From Panorpa germanica (lineage: Eukaryota; Arthropoda; Insecta; Mecoptera; Panorpidae): a stretch of DNA of 64,000 nt. The notes below the pieces were generated by a model. That model was given only the letters and a program-made list of their open reading frames with translations, did not search any database and was not told the DNA's origin. The position numbers and the translations under genes are program-made. The DNA lies in contig OY783204.1 of NCBI GenBank assembly GCA_963678705.1, positions 20,656,759 through 20,720,758 of the forward strand. The letters are read 5' to 3'. This document shows positions 13,210 to 24,905 of the stretch, one piece after another. Numbering within the stretch: the first letter of the stretch is position 1; every line of letters begins with the position of its first letter.

Positions 13210-16200
13210 CTAGTTTAACATTTTTGGGTGCCATTTTTCAACACACAGTCCTTTATACCGGTGATGACATCTGCTACCTTCAGGACAATTGGAGCAGGGA
13301 TCTCCTTGCTCATACATCGGCCATTTTCGTGTGTTTCCGCCGTTGTAGTTACAAGCAATCAACATGAAATCGAATCCTAAATAGTTCTTGTATGTTGAAG
13401 CAGCACAACCCATTAGTGTCACTGTCGACCAGACGAGCTGCGTGAAGTGCCCCCGCTGGATCCTGAAACAAATTACACACTTGCGACAAGACTGTCTTAG
13501 GTACTGTCAAGGGTACTAGTACATATAGATCGTCTAGTTCAGCGGTTCTCAAAGTGCCACCACATATTCTTGTGAAACTGAGTTTTCTGCTCTAGCTGCC
13601 ATGAAGAGTAAATATCGTTCAAGACTGGTTGTGACCAAGGAACTAAGAGTAGCGTTATCAGAACTGACACCGCGTTTCAAGAAGCTCTTTTAATTATTAT
13701 TGCTTTGAATTACAAATATCAATTATGTACTATAGTAGCTAAAATAATTAAATAAATTGTAATTCTTTGTATAGAATTTGTTGTTTGATTACGATTAAAC
13801 CTATTAGAGTATGCATAGAATGTGCAAAACTTAATCAAATAAAAATTGACTGTAAAATGTCAAATGCGACTCCCTTATAATATATAGTACGCTTACATGT
13901 GGGGGGGCCCGGCTTACAGCTGGATTATGCAGGGGGCTCGAAGTAAAAAGTTTGAGAACCGCTGGTCTAGTTCATTAGTGGGACAACTTTCAATATTGAG
14001 TTTTGAGATATAGACAAGAACAATATTCGAGATACAAGCATTCCAACCGTATTCGACAAGTTTACCTGCATTTTAACTTTATTCGGTTGCATTTATTGGT
14101 TATAAGAAGAGTATAACCTTCTTACTTTTCATAAAAATTTAAGAAAAATATATGTAATTTTATAACGGATTTTAACTTAATTTTGAATGCTGATTTCAAA
14201 TTTATAATTCATTTTTAAATAAGTATTTTAATTTATGATATATCAATTTATTAAATCTCTTTATCAAAGTATGCAATGAAAGAAGACTATAATCTTGTTA
14301 AAAATGATGAAAAGGTTCACTTTTATGATTTTAAGAGCAATGCAATTTTTTGAGTTTCTGCATAGATATTTAAAATCTAATGAAGCAGTTCTTTATTTTA
14401 AAGCATAGCGAACATAACTGCATAAAAAAATTCAAGAAAATGTATTTTTTTCTTTTTGAAGAAAATATCCATGAAAATAAAAAAGGTCGCATAAAAGCCA
14501 AAATCGCGTAGGTATTTAAAATCTAATGATGCAGTTTTTTATTTTAGAGCATAACGAAAATAATTGCATCAAATTATTCCAAAGAATCAAAAAATAATTT
14601 TAGAAAAAAAATGTCCATGGATTTAAAAAAGGTCGCATAAAAGCCAAAATCGCGTAGCTATTTAAAATCTAATGATGCAGTTTTTTTATTTTAGAGCATA
14701 ACGAACATAACTGCATCAAATTATTCCAAAAAATAAAATAAAAATTTTAGAAAAAAATGTCCATGAAAATAAAAAAGGTCGCATAAAACCCAAAATCGCG
14801 TAGATATTTAAAATGTAATGAAGCGGTTTCTTATTTTAGAACATAAGGAACATAACTGCATCAAAAAAATTTAAGAAAATATATTTTAAATTTTTTTTAT
14901 AAATGTCCATGAAAATAAAAAAGGTCGCATAAAAACTAAAATCGCGTAGGTATTTAAAATCTAATGATGCAGTTTTTTTTATTATAGAGCATAAGGGACA
15001 TAACTGTATCAAAATATTTCAAAGATTGAAAAAAAAATTAGAAAAAAGATGTCCATGAAGTTAATACAACTTAAGCATCATTGCGCCTGACAGAGCGGCA
15101 ACATTACTTACGAGCAAAATTTACAGTACAACTTTTATTTGACTTTTATGTTTAAAAATTGGTAAATATAATAAGTTTAAGCTTAAGAAACTACAAACCC
15201 GTCATCAATTCGCTCGAAGTAATCAACCATGGAGTTATTCACGTTGACAACTTCATCATACCACATCTGAATACCATTCCTGAGATGCTCTTCTACAGTA
15301 GGTAATTCTCCGGAGGTCCAAACCATAGCCAGGTTCTGACCCACCCAATAAAACCGATCTAAAAATATTTCAAGTCTTTTTTAAATCTAAAAACAATAAG
15401 ATTATATTTTCTGGTTTTTCTTTTAATTTTCATGGTAAACTTACCTGTGTTTCTACATAGGTCATGCCTCATTTTACATTGAAGGACGTTTAAGGAAGCC
15501 AGGTAAGACAGCTCTTCATCCCAACTCTTAAATGTAAGATGTACTGTATTATATTACATAAGTACTACAGAAGAGCTGGCCTGAGATTTATCCATTTCTA
15601 TAACACGGTGCTTAATGTGTTACGCATAGTATCAAATCGCGTTGTTGGAATATATTAAATACATGTACATCAGTGGTCTGATGTTTAAAGGGTCATTTAA
15701 AAAGGGTATTGCTGTTGTTATACTAAAGAGGAATGAGTAATGTTATTTCTTCTCTGCCAAATATATATTTTTTTATTTAATTTATTTAACGTCGGCCTAT
15801 ATCCGATGCTGAGTCCTGTCACCTACGAACTATGTTGCATGTGGTGTGTTGGCTTCATACATCGAAAGAAATAACTCACTTTTAAAAGTAAGAAGTTATT
15901 CTTTAATGAAATATAAAATATATTTTTTGCGTAATATTATACCGGTGTTTTTTATGCTTTCTCAGTTTTTGTTTGTAACGTTTCAACTGACAGCACCAGA
16001 TATTTAAAAAAAATATATGTATTAAAAAAGACACAGCAAATCTATTTATAGAGAAAATCCATAAGCGCTTCAGAAAATGAACAATTCTCAGAATAAAAGC
16101 TTTATCAAAAGACAACGCTGTAATCTTTATAAATTATTTCTTGGAAAGCACATAACCTCAATTCTGGAAATACTTCAACTCGTGTCATTGTTTTTCTTAT

Positions 16201-19200
16201 TTAATTGTTAAAAATACTGCAACATAACTAAACAAATGTATACCAGGTATATTATACATTGTATAGTTTTTTCTGTCATAAAACTATTGTATGTTGCAAA
16301 ATCTTTTATTAGTTTTCTATTAATTATAGTTTTATTGCAATGACGTAACAGGGTATTTGATGAGGTGAAACATGTTTCGACAAGAACATAAAGTTTTGTG
16401 AGGTATGTCTACTTGACATCAGCTATTCAATAAAATATAATAAGAAATCTTATTTAATTATGATTTGTATATCACATTATATGAAAACTTTATAGGTTAT
16501 CTCAACAGCTGATAGCGCTGTCAAAGATATGAGATACATACAAAAATTTAGTTTTAGAAGAAAAGGTCCATGAATTTAGAAAAAGTTATATAAAAGCCAC
16601 AAAAGCGTAGATATTTAATAACCCCGTCAAAAATATGTAAATTTAAGTTTTAGAGAAAAGTATCTATATCTAAGTTGGTATTAAACAACGTAATTTAGGT
16701 TGCCTGCTCTTCAGGCTTAAAAATATGAAAACCAGAATGTTTAAAGATGGTATTACACAGAATGTCACGCGTCTGTGCTGCTATAAAGCTAGATCTGAAA
16801 AAAAATATTTATTCCAATATTTTACAAGTTGAACATTTTCTGTTTAGTAGCATTTGTTATTTCTGCTGTATAGCTAATCCGGCACTGACGATTTGCAAGC
16901 AGTGCTAGTTTTTGAACTTGTTGGGGTAATAAAACTCAGACTTACCAAGAACATCATGTCACTTGCATTAGGGAATGGTCCAGGATCTCCTCGTTCTTCT
17001 AATCCCAGGGCAATTTTATTTCGGTAGTCGTTATGAACGTCCAGCGCAATCTTGACCAGTTCATCGTTAAACGGAATCGCAGTGAAATTTCGGCAACGAC
17101 TGTGCTGAGATATTTCCTTTAAAATAAAAAGTTTTATATATTGAATTAATTAGAAGAACAATACTATCTGAAAATTGATTAAGATATATCAACAAAAACT
17201 AATATATTTTGGTTTATGTGTTTAAAATATACGATTGCTGAAGCTGTAGAAATTAAGAGTGGGCCTGTGAATCATGTTTAATTTCTATAAAACTGTACTA
17301 TATATTGATAAGGTTGTGTACCACAACCTCAAATATCTAATTATTTTTTAAAACTCTTTATTCATTTTGTCAGTGATCCAACGTTATAGAAACTAAAGCA
17401 TGGTACGTCACATCCAAAGATTTGTCATCTCTTTTATACAATAGAGACGCATACGAGTGTGTGTGTGATACGTCATTTATTACAAATAACTTAATTGTTT
17501 ATCCCATTAAGTATTATATTTCGAAGATTGTGATAAAGGAAAAATCATCTCGATTACTTATTTCTTTTGCGACGTATTATACATATCTAAAACAAGCGGC
17601 AACAAAAATTAAAATTTTATATAGCTATAACTCTGTCAACTTAATTATTAAAATTAATTTCAATCAAAAATTTAAAAAACTACCGATATGACAATACGTC
17701 AAGTCAAACTCGTGTACTGTAGGGTGTATTGGAGTTGTTTTGCACTAACATAATTTATCATGAGAGCAAACTTTTACTTTAATTTTTATCGATACTCCAC
17801 TGTTATGAAAGAGACTATTGCGTTCTCTTTCTTATCTCCGTCCAGTGTATTCGTTTGGTCCCTTCCATGTATATGCTTGTTTAAAACTCGGTGATATATG
17901 GCTTCCAATATGAGAGCTCGTATTCGCACGGCTTTGTCGCTTGTAGTGTGCGAGATTCATTACATTTACAGGGTTCGGATAGGTAAAGCGTAGTACATTC
18001 TGCGTTTACATCCGGTCAAATTTCGCTTAAATACGCTTGCAGTGTGCGACAGATCTTACAGGAGTATCATTAGAAGAGTTAAAGAAAATGTCAGATCTTA
18101 GATGTATCATTAACGTAAACTGCACAGAATAAAAAATACAGTAAGCGACTGCATTATAGCTTAGCTTTTGAGTTGATCTCTCTAAACTCAGTTTTAATAA
18201 AGTTATTAGTCCACTCCGCTCCTTAACCAGAAATTCGTTATTGTTTACAACACGAATTGATCAAGAAATTGCTTGAAACATTGTTAATAATTTTCTTATG
18301 AATGTGATACATTTCTTTTGAAAGCTAATTCGTAATACAGTTCTCAATAAATATGGTTATATCTCTTGAAAACTATTTCCACGTTTATAATCTTTATAAT
18401 CACTTGTTTAGATAAAAGATTTACATTGAACATAACCTCGAAAAATGCACGTATTTCTTAAATGAATGCTAACAATTATAATATGTGTTTTAAACAATAT
18501 TTAACTGGCGATAGCAATTAAATAATTGTTAAAAAGTGTGCATGCAAGCGTAATTGAAATAATGAAGTCAGTTTCAGTTCGTGTGGTAATTGTTATTTGC
18601 TCGACCACAATTAAATCCTCACTTTTATTGACATAAATCCGTCCACGCAGGACGGTAAATACAGTGAATATGAGAATGTGGTACGGACACGGATGGAGAA
18701 GGGGGAGAGGTACAGGTCACGGGAGTACGACAATGACATTACAAGGAGGGAGAGGAGGGGACAATAGCGTTTGTACATTCAAATTAATTAGCTGGTAACC
18801 CCCATGAAAATTTTATTAGCAGTGTTAATGAAAAGCATGTCCCTAAGCAATATGTGATTTTAAAGTAACAGCAGCTTGTGGTATGGTAAAACAGGAAACT
18901 ACCTCTTCTCTACACTATTAAACATCGAGCAAAATTTACATAAGATAGAAATGTATCTCTAAAAATGTGTTGCTAATTATTCAAATTCATAAAAGTCCAG
19001 TGAAATAAGTCGGAATAAAAGATTGTCAGCTGAAATTTTGCACAGACTCTTGTTTTGTCGTTTTGTAGACTTGCTAAGAAGTCTCACAAAATCTTGTGTT
19101 CGCGTCTCAAGATATTCGAGGTCAAAGGTCAACAATCGTTTTCTTGCGAATATATCGTTTCCTATACATCATATGTCATAAGAGGTTATTACAAAACTTG

Positions 19201-22200
19201 TAGAACATAAAATTCTCTACAAGTTTGATTATATGCACTTTTTCGTAAGATCAACCGTTCTCGAGATATAGCGCGGAGAATGGAGCTGTGACCCGTGCTT
19301 AGGGTATAAATAGGAGGGAAATTAGATTCCTGGAGAAAATAAGAAATGCAGAAGGTGAGATCATAAGAAAAATAAGGGAGGAGAGTATAAGGGACTTTGA
19401 GATTAACGGAATCGCAACAGAAGAGGCAGAGAGAAGAAGGCACAAGTCTGGAACAAGAGCTAAAGAGCAGAGACAGAGAAAAAAGCCAGCAGGAACAATT
19501 ACAGAACAGGAAAAATTATAATAGCAAATGTAATGAAAGATACAAGAGGATTTGGGAGAGAGAGATACCGGAATACTTACGAGAAAAAGATGAACAAGGA
19601 ACAGAAGAAGAATTAACTAAAGTTATTAAAGGAAGGCAGTGGATGGCGGAGATTGGTAGAAGGAGCGAGAGAACGGAATGGCAGATTAGAAACATGAGGG
19701 AGAGTAGCAGGAAGAGAGAAGCAGTAAGGGTTTAAATTTATCTGTTTCGTTTCTTTTTTTTGAAAGGAGTGAGAATGGGGAGATAGAATAAGGATCACAA
19801 ATAAAATGTAATTAAGCACAATGATATGTAATTTAATGATTTTAGGCGGAAGAATGGCAAAATCATTAAAAAATAAAATAATATAATATAACCAATAATA
19901 TTTTCAATTAGCAAACTAATGTTTTATAAGTTAAAAGCAGTTTTATAAAAGGAAAAATACTTCGCCTACCACTCAAACTATATCTCGGGAACGGTTAATG
20001 AAGCAGTTAGATAATTTTATAAAAATATGTTGCTTTAACGTTATTGTATAAAGCCTAACATTTGCACGTATTCGCAATACCTATTATTTCTTTTAGACGG
20101 CGCAAGGTCACACATAAAATAGACAAGTTTTTACAACATTTGATTGTTTTGATGCTTTCCATTTTTTATTTTTGTTATTAATTGATAATCACATTTATTT
20201 GACGTTTTTTATTTCTTTCTTGCAGAGTTTTATGTTGTATTGTATATTAAATAATTATTAAAAAAGTAAATTAAAAACATAATAATACTTTTTATCTTTA
20301 ATTATATTTAGGATTAGAAAAAATGTGTTTTGTTTACTTCCTATATAATTTTACAACCTATATTAATCTGATGGTACAAAGATCAGATAAAGATTAGTAA
20401 TTGATATGTCATTGAATTATCTCGAGAGGAATGGATCCATTCTTCCGGGTTGCTATTACATCTTATTAACACTGGTTAAATTTATGACACAAACACAATT
20501 TTGGGCTCCCATTTTAAGCAAAATGTATGAACTGGTATTGGTCACAAATGTGCTTTAGTTAACCTTGCTTAGATTCATTTGTTTATCATGATGAACTGCA
20601 GTTCCGATTTTTATTCTTAAATACCTTGTTTATAATTTTCATTAGTTAACTGTATTTCATCTTTGACAAAACTAGAATTTAACAACAAATTTTTTAGGTT
20701 AAACTTCAGTTATACCATAACTGAACTCATAACTCAAAAAGCACATTCAAACCACTCACTGTTTTTAGTTTTAATTTACGGTTTTAACCTTAAATGTAAT
20801 TTTCAACTTGTGAAATCATGTGTCATGTGTCAGTAATATACATTATTTTGTAATAATTAATATCTTTATTTAATATAAATTATTGTATTTAATGTATTGT
20901 AGTCTTATGACTTAATTTCTATAAAAGTGTACTATATATTGATAAAGTGGGTTACTAGAACCTCAAATGTTCAATTATTTTTTAATAACTCCTTATATGT
21001 TAGAAGTTATTAACAATTAAAAAAGTCATTTTGTCTCTTTAATTGTTAAAGGGATTCAACGTTGTACACATTCCAAATGCATGTGACATCACAATCGCTG
21101 CCAACCTTACAGCCCATAAATCTCTGCTATATGTATTTATATATCAAAATATAAAATATTATTTACAACTATTTCAAGGAACAATAAAGTTTCAATATTA
21201 CGTCTGCTTTAGCAGGGTTAAATAAAATAAAAACCTATTATACTTTGACTTGACTTGACTAACAGCTACAGAACATTACCACAGCACTGACCTACTCAAC
21301 AAATAACTGACGTTAAAATGCATTTCACGTCATACAAATATGGCCGACCATTTCTAGCGCTAAAACTACAATTCAAACTTTTAATTGCTATATCTCCGTC
21401 AATATTTAGATCTTTAATAAAATAGACACGCCAATACACATTTATTAACATCAATTTCAATCAACAATTGAAAAATCCACCACTAAAAAATGAGGACACA
21501 AGCCCATTAATTGTATTTCTGTATATTTCAGAAACTGAAATATTTTAGGTTAAAACCTCTAAAACTCAGTGAGTGGGAATGGGGGTTAAGAATATGGCTT
21601 AAAATTCTTATAAGAACCATATACTCTATCGATTATCGATATATAGATTAGATCGAATGGAGGTTTTTGATGTTTAGAAAATGAAAAACACTCTGAATAG
21701 CTTGAACGATTCTTATGATATTTTATATAATTAATTGTGTTAATTCAAAAAAGTATGTTTCATGTTTGTAATAACCAGAAAATAATTAATTCATGATTTT
21801 AATAGTAATAAAATTGGTCATTTTCCTAATAGATAGTGATGAATGATAACTTGGAATCGTTTTTCTCAATTCACAGGTAAACAACGACCACAGTTAACTA
21901 ATGAAGCTACAGTATAGCTTAAGCTACAGTTATATTCAACTGGAACAAAAATGAGACCTGAGAAATATAGTTAATAATCCATGTTTATATAAAAATTGAA
22001 AAAAACGATACTTAGACCATTATTTTTAACCTAAAACTAACAGGACAACACTAAAAAATAGCGATGGTTAATAAAGAAAAATACTGGATAAGGACAACAT
22101 TTATCTATAAGAAAATGCCAAAAGATTTTCGTTTGCGATTTGTTACTCTATTTGCAAAAAAGAAAAGGATGAATGATAACTTAATTTACCCCATCTTTTC

Positions 22201-22363
22201 CGCATCCCACGTGGATACCTTCCTTGCCACGGCATAGTTTAGGGTTGCAGTAATCCTTGGTCAATCCTCCTTTGTATCCCAAAATTTCTGCCGAAAAACT
22301 AATAACCAAAACAAACACAATACACAATTGAAAATGATTACTAGGATTACAGAAGTGAGCCAT
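13210..22363 (-). CDS. Secreted CAP-superfamily protein (antigen-5-like), complete
   Basis: Five minus-strand exons join in phase: 22363-22190, 17116-16946, 15526-15445, 15358-15199 and 13462-13210 (TAG), giving 279 residues. The N-terminus has a hydrophobic signal peptide ([15 protein letters not shown]), then the antigen-5 start DYCNPKLC. The CAP core follows: [48 protein letters not shown], the signature [18 protein letters not shown], and [10 protein letters not shown]. The tail [11 protein letters not shown] is typical of insect antigen-5 relatives. Such proteins are extracellular; members include venom allergens and many non-venom hemolymph or salivary proteins, and nothing here shows a venom role. 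In the pocket, the usual CAP His/Glu residues look retained (HNDYRN, HFTQ, EEH). Intron 1 is 5.1 kb and intron 4 is 1.7 kb, both full of mobile DNA, while intron 3 is 86 bp. The exon 4 donor (GG/GTTTGT) was chosen because it is the one that restores the HFTQLVW frame. Confidence 0.9.
13540..13964. mobile_element. Non-autonomous hAT element with a perfect 8-bp target duplication
   Basis: The termini CAGCGGTTCTCAAAGTG and AAGTTTGAGAACCGCTG are inverted and of hAT type. Both sides carry GTCTAGTT (13532-13539 and 13965-13972), an exact 8-bp duplication. The element is 425 bp without a transposase ORF and sits in intron 4 of the CAP gene. Confidence 0.93.
14362..15060. repeat. Tandem array, about 145-bp monomer, 4-5 copies
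   Basis: The phrase AAAAAGGTCGCATAAAA recurs near 14485, 14631, 14776 and 14921, a spacing of about 145 bp. Each monomer also holds ATTTAAAATCTAATGATGCA, an AGCATAACGAACATAACTGC block and ATGTCCATGAA. Diverged single monomers occur at 12226-12420 and 16555-16620. It lies within intron 4 of the CAP gene. Confidence 0.85.
16600..16735 (-). repeat. Right member of the distant inverted repeat (partner 11343-11495)
   Basis: Contains GTAATTTAGGTTGCCTGCTC and TTCAGGCTTAAAAATA, the inverse of the left member, plus the ACCCCGTCAAAAATATGTAA and TTTTAGAGAAAAG segments. It lies in intron 2 of the CAP gene next to a half monomer of the tandem array. Confidence 0.7.
17265..17700. mobile_element. Family C MITE, diverged copy, in CAP intron 1
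   Basis: Starts GTGGGCCTGTGAATCATG, then TTTCTATAAAACTGTACTAT and the ACCTCAAATATCTAATTATT block. It ends in TTTCAATCAAAAATTTAAAA, matching the end of the family C copy at 50026-51045. The terminal GGTTCACAAGCCCATT is lost at the right end. The 89-codon ORF inside it is not a gene. Confidence 0.65.
17700..18060. repeat. Repeat homologous (inverted) to 22510-22890
   Basis: A stretch with GAGAGCAAACTTTTACTTTA and ATTTTTATCGATAC, then GGTTCGGATAGGTAAAGCGT, recurs as the reverse complement inside the foldback element at 22436-23175. It appears to be a fragment of the same family. Confidence 0.65.
18061..19300. other. Intronic stretch without recognisable features
   Basis: Part of CAP intron 1. 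I see no ORF, RNA gene or clear repeat. A short purine-rich, higher-GC patch lies at about 18660-18770 (GGAGAAGGGGGAGAGG, GGAGGGAGAGGAGGGG). Confidence 0.5.
19310..19738 (+). pseudogene. Relic of a non-LTR retrotransposon ORF2 C-terminus
   Basis: An open stretch at 19397-19738 encodes a highly charged protein: [45 protein letters not shown]. Insect LINE ORF2 proteins often end with a YK-x-I-x-IPEYL motif, then a zinc-knuckle block and a final WM-x-EI-x-RR-x-E stretch. Here the two flanking motifs are adjacent and the Cys/His block between them is missing, which suggests an internal deletion. A second frame is open upstream (19310-19500), consistent with a frameshift. The family assignment is from motif memory only. 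Confidence 0.5.
20901..21508 (-). mobile_element. Family A MITE in CAP intron 1
   Basis: The reverse-oriented interior is present throughout (TTTCTATAAAAGTGTACTAT, ACCTCAAATGTTC, TGGCCGACCATTTCTAGCGC). It ends in a clean GGACACAAGCCCATT at 21508. The left terminus is degenerate (GTCTTATGACTTAATTTC). Confidence 0.88.
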
Positions 22364-22435
22364 TGTGAGAGTTGATCTTTGTGCTATTCAAGCTAAGACG
22401 CTGGACGAACTGTCTGCAAATTGCAGGTGCAGCAC

Positions 22436-23175
22436 CGCGTTTTATAGCTCTACTGACGGGTAAGGCCTGTCTCAGTATGGGACCGTATTTAAGCGAATTT
22501 CTGCCGGACGTATACGGGCTACTACGCTTTACCTATCCGAACCATGTAAATGTAATGAGATCGCTCTGGAGCTCTCAGACTGCACGCTACAAAGCAGTCC
22601 GAATACGGGCGGCACTACCTCGCACATTAGAAGCGTATAAAGGCGAATTTTAACCAAGTGTTACCACTACTACAACGTTATCTTATCTGAACCTTTGTAA
22701 ATGCAAACAGCCGCTTCAGACTGGAGGGGATACCTCCACATCGCTGCAATACGGATCTTTTCGCGTCTATCGCGACATCATGTACCATCGTATACCAGTA
22801 GTGTATCGATAAAAATTAAAGTTAAAGTTTGCTCTCATAATAAATTATATTAGTGCTAAAGAACTCCAATATACCCCCTACAGTTCACAAGTTAGTTATC
22901 TGACGACTACAGGAGATCACTACAGGCTAACAAAACAATAACATAAAATAAGATAATATACCCTTATCTTATTATCCAAGCACACCAGATTTAAGACGTA
23001 AACAACAACTGAATGCTGTCTCATAAATACAGATAAATAAATTAGTATAAACATGTATTGTGACACACATAGGCGGTTGGCTTTGTAGCTCATCCAACAC
23101 GCCGATTTACGTCCGAATACGCCGCCGCTTAAATACGGTCCCATACTGAGACAAGCCTAAAACGGCACGCGGCTC
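22436..23175. mobile_element. Foldback element 5' of the CAP gene
   Basis: GTCTCAGTATGGGACCGTAT followed by TTAAGCG at about 22469-22495 is mirrored at about 23125-23155, with AAGGC/GCCTT extensions. The interior includes sequence shared with 17700-18060. Part of the arms reads as an ORF (22372-22653), but this is repeat DNA. It lies about 70 bp upstream of the CAP start codon, so it may border or form part of its promoter. Confidence 0.65.
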
Positions 23176-23377
23176 AAAACAATCATCTCCATCAGTGTTC
23201 CGCGTTAATTATATTAATCTCGCTAAACACAGTTACGTGTATTTAAGGTTTAGTTAAAATTAACAAAATTACCTATTATGTAGGAAATATCACCTAAAAC
23301 ACAACATTTTTGTTTCAAATTTAAATATTAAATTTTACCTCTTCTCATTAATAGAATCATAAAACTTTACAATGAAT

Positions 23378-23419
<42 letters not shown>
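23378..23419. repeat. (GA)n microsatellite
   Basis: About 20 uninterrupted GA dinucleotides, followed by an interrupted GATAGAAAGATGAAAGAAG stretch. Confidence 0.95.
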
Positions 23420-23423
<4 letters not shown>

Positions 23424-23561
23424 AAGATGAAAGAAGTTTATATTTTTATACTATACTATAGCAATTCTAAGCTCTGCAGTGTCTATGCCGACGAAAGTAA
23501 CCAGAAGAAAAATACCAAATATCTTCGTACGTTATTGCTCTCTTTAACACTTACTCCAGAC

Positions 23562-23818
23562 CCAGTAAACATTTTGGAGTCACTTTAACATCATATTGAA
23601 GATGCGTCATGATTTTTTTGTCATGAAAGAGTTCATTTATAGTTCAGTGTCTCACATTTTTTCATATAAAATGTCTACTTTATCGGTTACAAATGGCGAA
23701 ATTACTCCACCTGTCGGAATACAAATGAAGATAAAGTTGATGCAAACTATAATTGAAGTGAAATAGTGATAGAAACGTCACTAAATAGGGCACTTCACCA
23801 AATTGTTTACTGGGGAGC
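23562..23818 (+). mobile_element. Family D MITE
   Basis: CCCAGTAAACATTTTGGAGT at the left and AATTGTTTACTGGGG at the right. The interior matches the copies at 7826 and 50109 closely, including CCACCTGTCGGAATACAAAT and the GATAGAAACGTCACTAAATA stretch. Confidence 0.82.
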
Positions 23819-23911
23819 TACCCCAGCTAGTGACAATTCCTTGGTTACATCGGAATACAACATGAACGATGTGTATAGCTATTGTACACAATTAACTAGC
23901 TATTGCATTAA

Positions 23912-24180
23912 TTATTTGATAAATAATTTTCGTAAATTGGTAGTACTATATTCAATTACTATGTCAAATATGAGCAAGATCGGTCAATCCGTTTGTTTGA
24001 CCCGGCTCGTTGAATCCCGTTTTGACTCGATTAAACCCACAAAGCAAAAGTCGCCGTACATTAGTAAAATGGACTGATTCCACAAGCTGTTTTAAACAAG
24101 CGGGTTGACCGATCTTGCTCATATTTGCGTAGTATTTAAATACAGTACTACCAACTTATTTTTATAAATTAATAAGTGCA
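23912..24180. mobile_element. Foldback MITE
   Basis: Left arm TTGGTAGTACTATATTCAAT then ATATGAGCAAGATCGGTCAA; right arm TTGACCGATCTTGCTCATAT then AGTACTACCAA. The arms are about 65-85 bp around a loop of about 95 bp. Confidence 0.75.
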
Positions 24181-24239
24181 AACCTTTTGTAAATTACAAA
24201 TTCCTTATTACGTTTCCAAGAAGTTAGAATTTTAGTAGA

Positions 24240-24905
24240 ATTTTAGAAGTTAGGTTTATTTTCAGATTGCTATTGAATTGAACCTATTTGGTGAAGTGTC
24301 CTGTTTTATGACGTTTCTATCACTAATGCACTTCAATGGGCTTGTGTCCTTATCTTTTAGAGGTCGGTCTTTCAATTGTTGATTGAAATTGATGTTAATA
24401 AATGTGTATTGGCGTGTCTATTTTATTAAATATCTAAATGTTGACGGAGATATAACAATTAAAATTTTGAATTGTAGTTTTAGCGCTAGAAATGGTCGGC
24501 CATATTTGTATGACGTGAAATGCATTTTAACGTCAGTTATTTGTTGAGTAGGTCAGTGCTGTGGTAATGTTCTGTAGCTGTTGGTAGTCAAATAATACAG
24601 TCAAGTCAAAGAATAATAAGTTTTTATTTTATTTAATCCTGCTAAGGCAGACATAATATTGGAATTTTATTGTTCCTTATGATGTCACATGCATTTGGAA
24701 TGTGTACAACGTTGAATCCCTTTAATAAATAAAGAGACAAAATGACTTTTTTAGTTGTTAATATCTCTTAACATATAAGGAGTTATTAAAAAATAATTAA
24801 ACATTTGAGGTTCTAGTAACCCACTTTCTCAATATATAGTACACTTTTATAGAAATTAAGCCATAGGACACAAGCCCATTATAGTTCGCATCAACTTGTA
24901 AATGT
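24240..24905 (-). mobile_element. Family D MITE interrupted by a family A copy
   Basis: Family D sequence in reverse (TTGGTGAAGTGTCCTGTTTT, GACGTTTCTATCACTAATGC) runs to ACTTCAAT at 24337, and resumes with ATTATAGTTCGCATCAACTT after 24877. An uninterrupted relative near 31160 reads CACTTCAATTATAGTTTGCA, so the target was AATT. The rest of the D element is missing downstream. Confidence 0.75.
24335..24880 (+). mobile_element. Family A MITE nested in family D
   Basis: Complete ends AATGGGCTTGTGTCC and GGACACAAGCCCATT. At 546 bp it is shorter than the usual 640 bp, because the segment between the TTATTGTTCC and ATGTCACATGCATTTGGAAT blocks is missing. The empty site is reconstructed in the host family D element. 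Confidence 0.93.

Noticed and set aside
13349-13552. 67-codon minus-strand ORF over the last CAP exon
   Set aside because: It is a shifted frame; only the frame with HFTQLVW and LIACNYNGG joins in phase with the preceding exon.
17422-17691. 89-codon plus-strand ORF
   Set aside because: Lies entirely inside a family C MITE copy in an intron of the CAP gene.
22372-22653. 93-codon plus-strand ORF
   Set aside because: It lies in the foldback element; its MGPYLS segment is repeated in the opposite arm, so it reflects repeat DNA.
24335-24880. Family A as a Tc1/mariner element (TA duplication)
   Set aside because: The reconstructed empty sites read AATT, not TA, and borders are always AAT/ATT.
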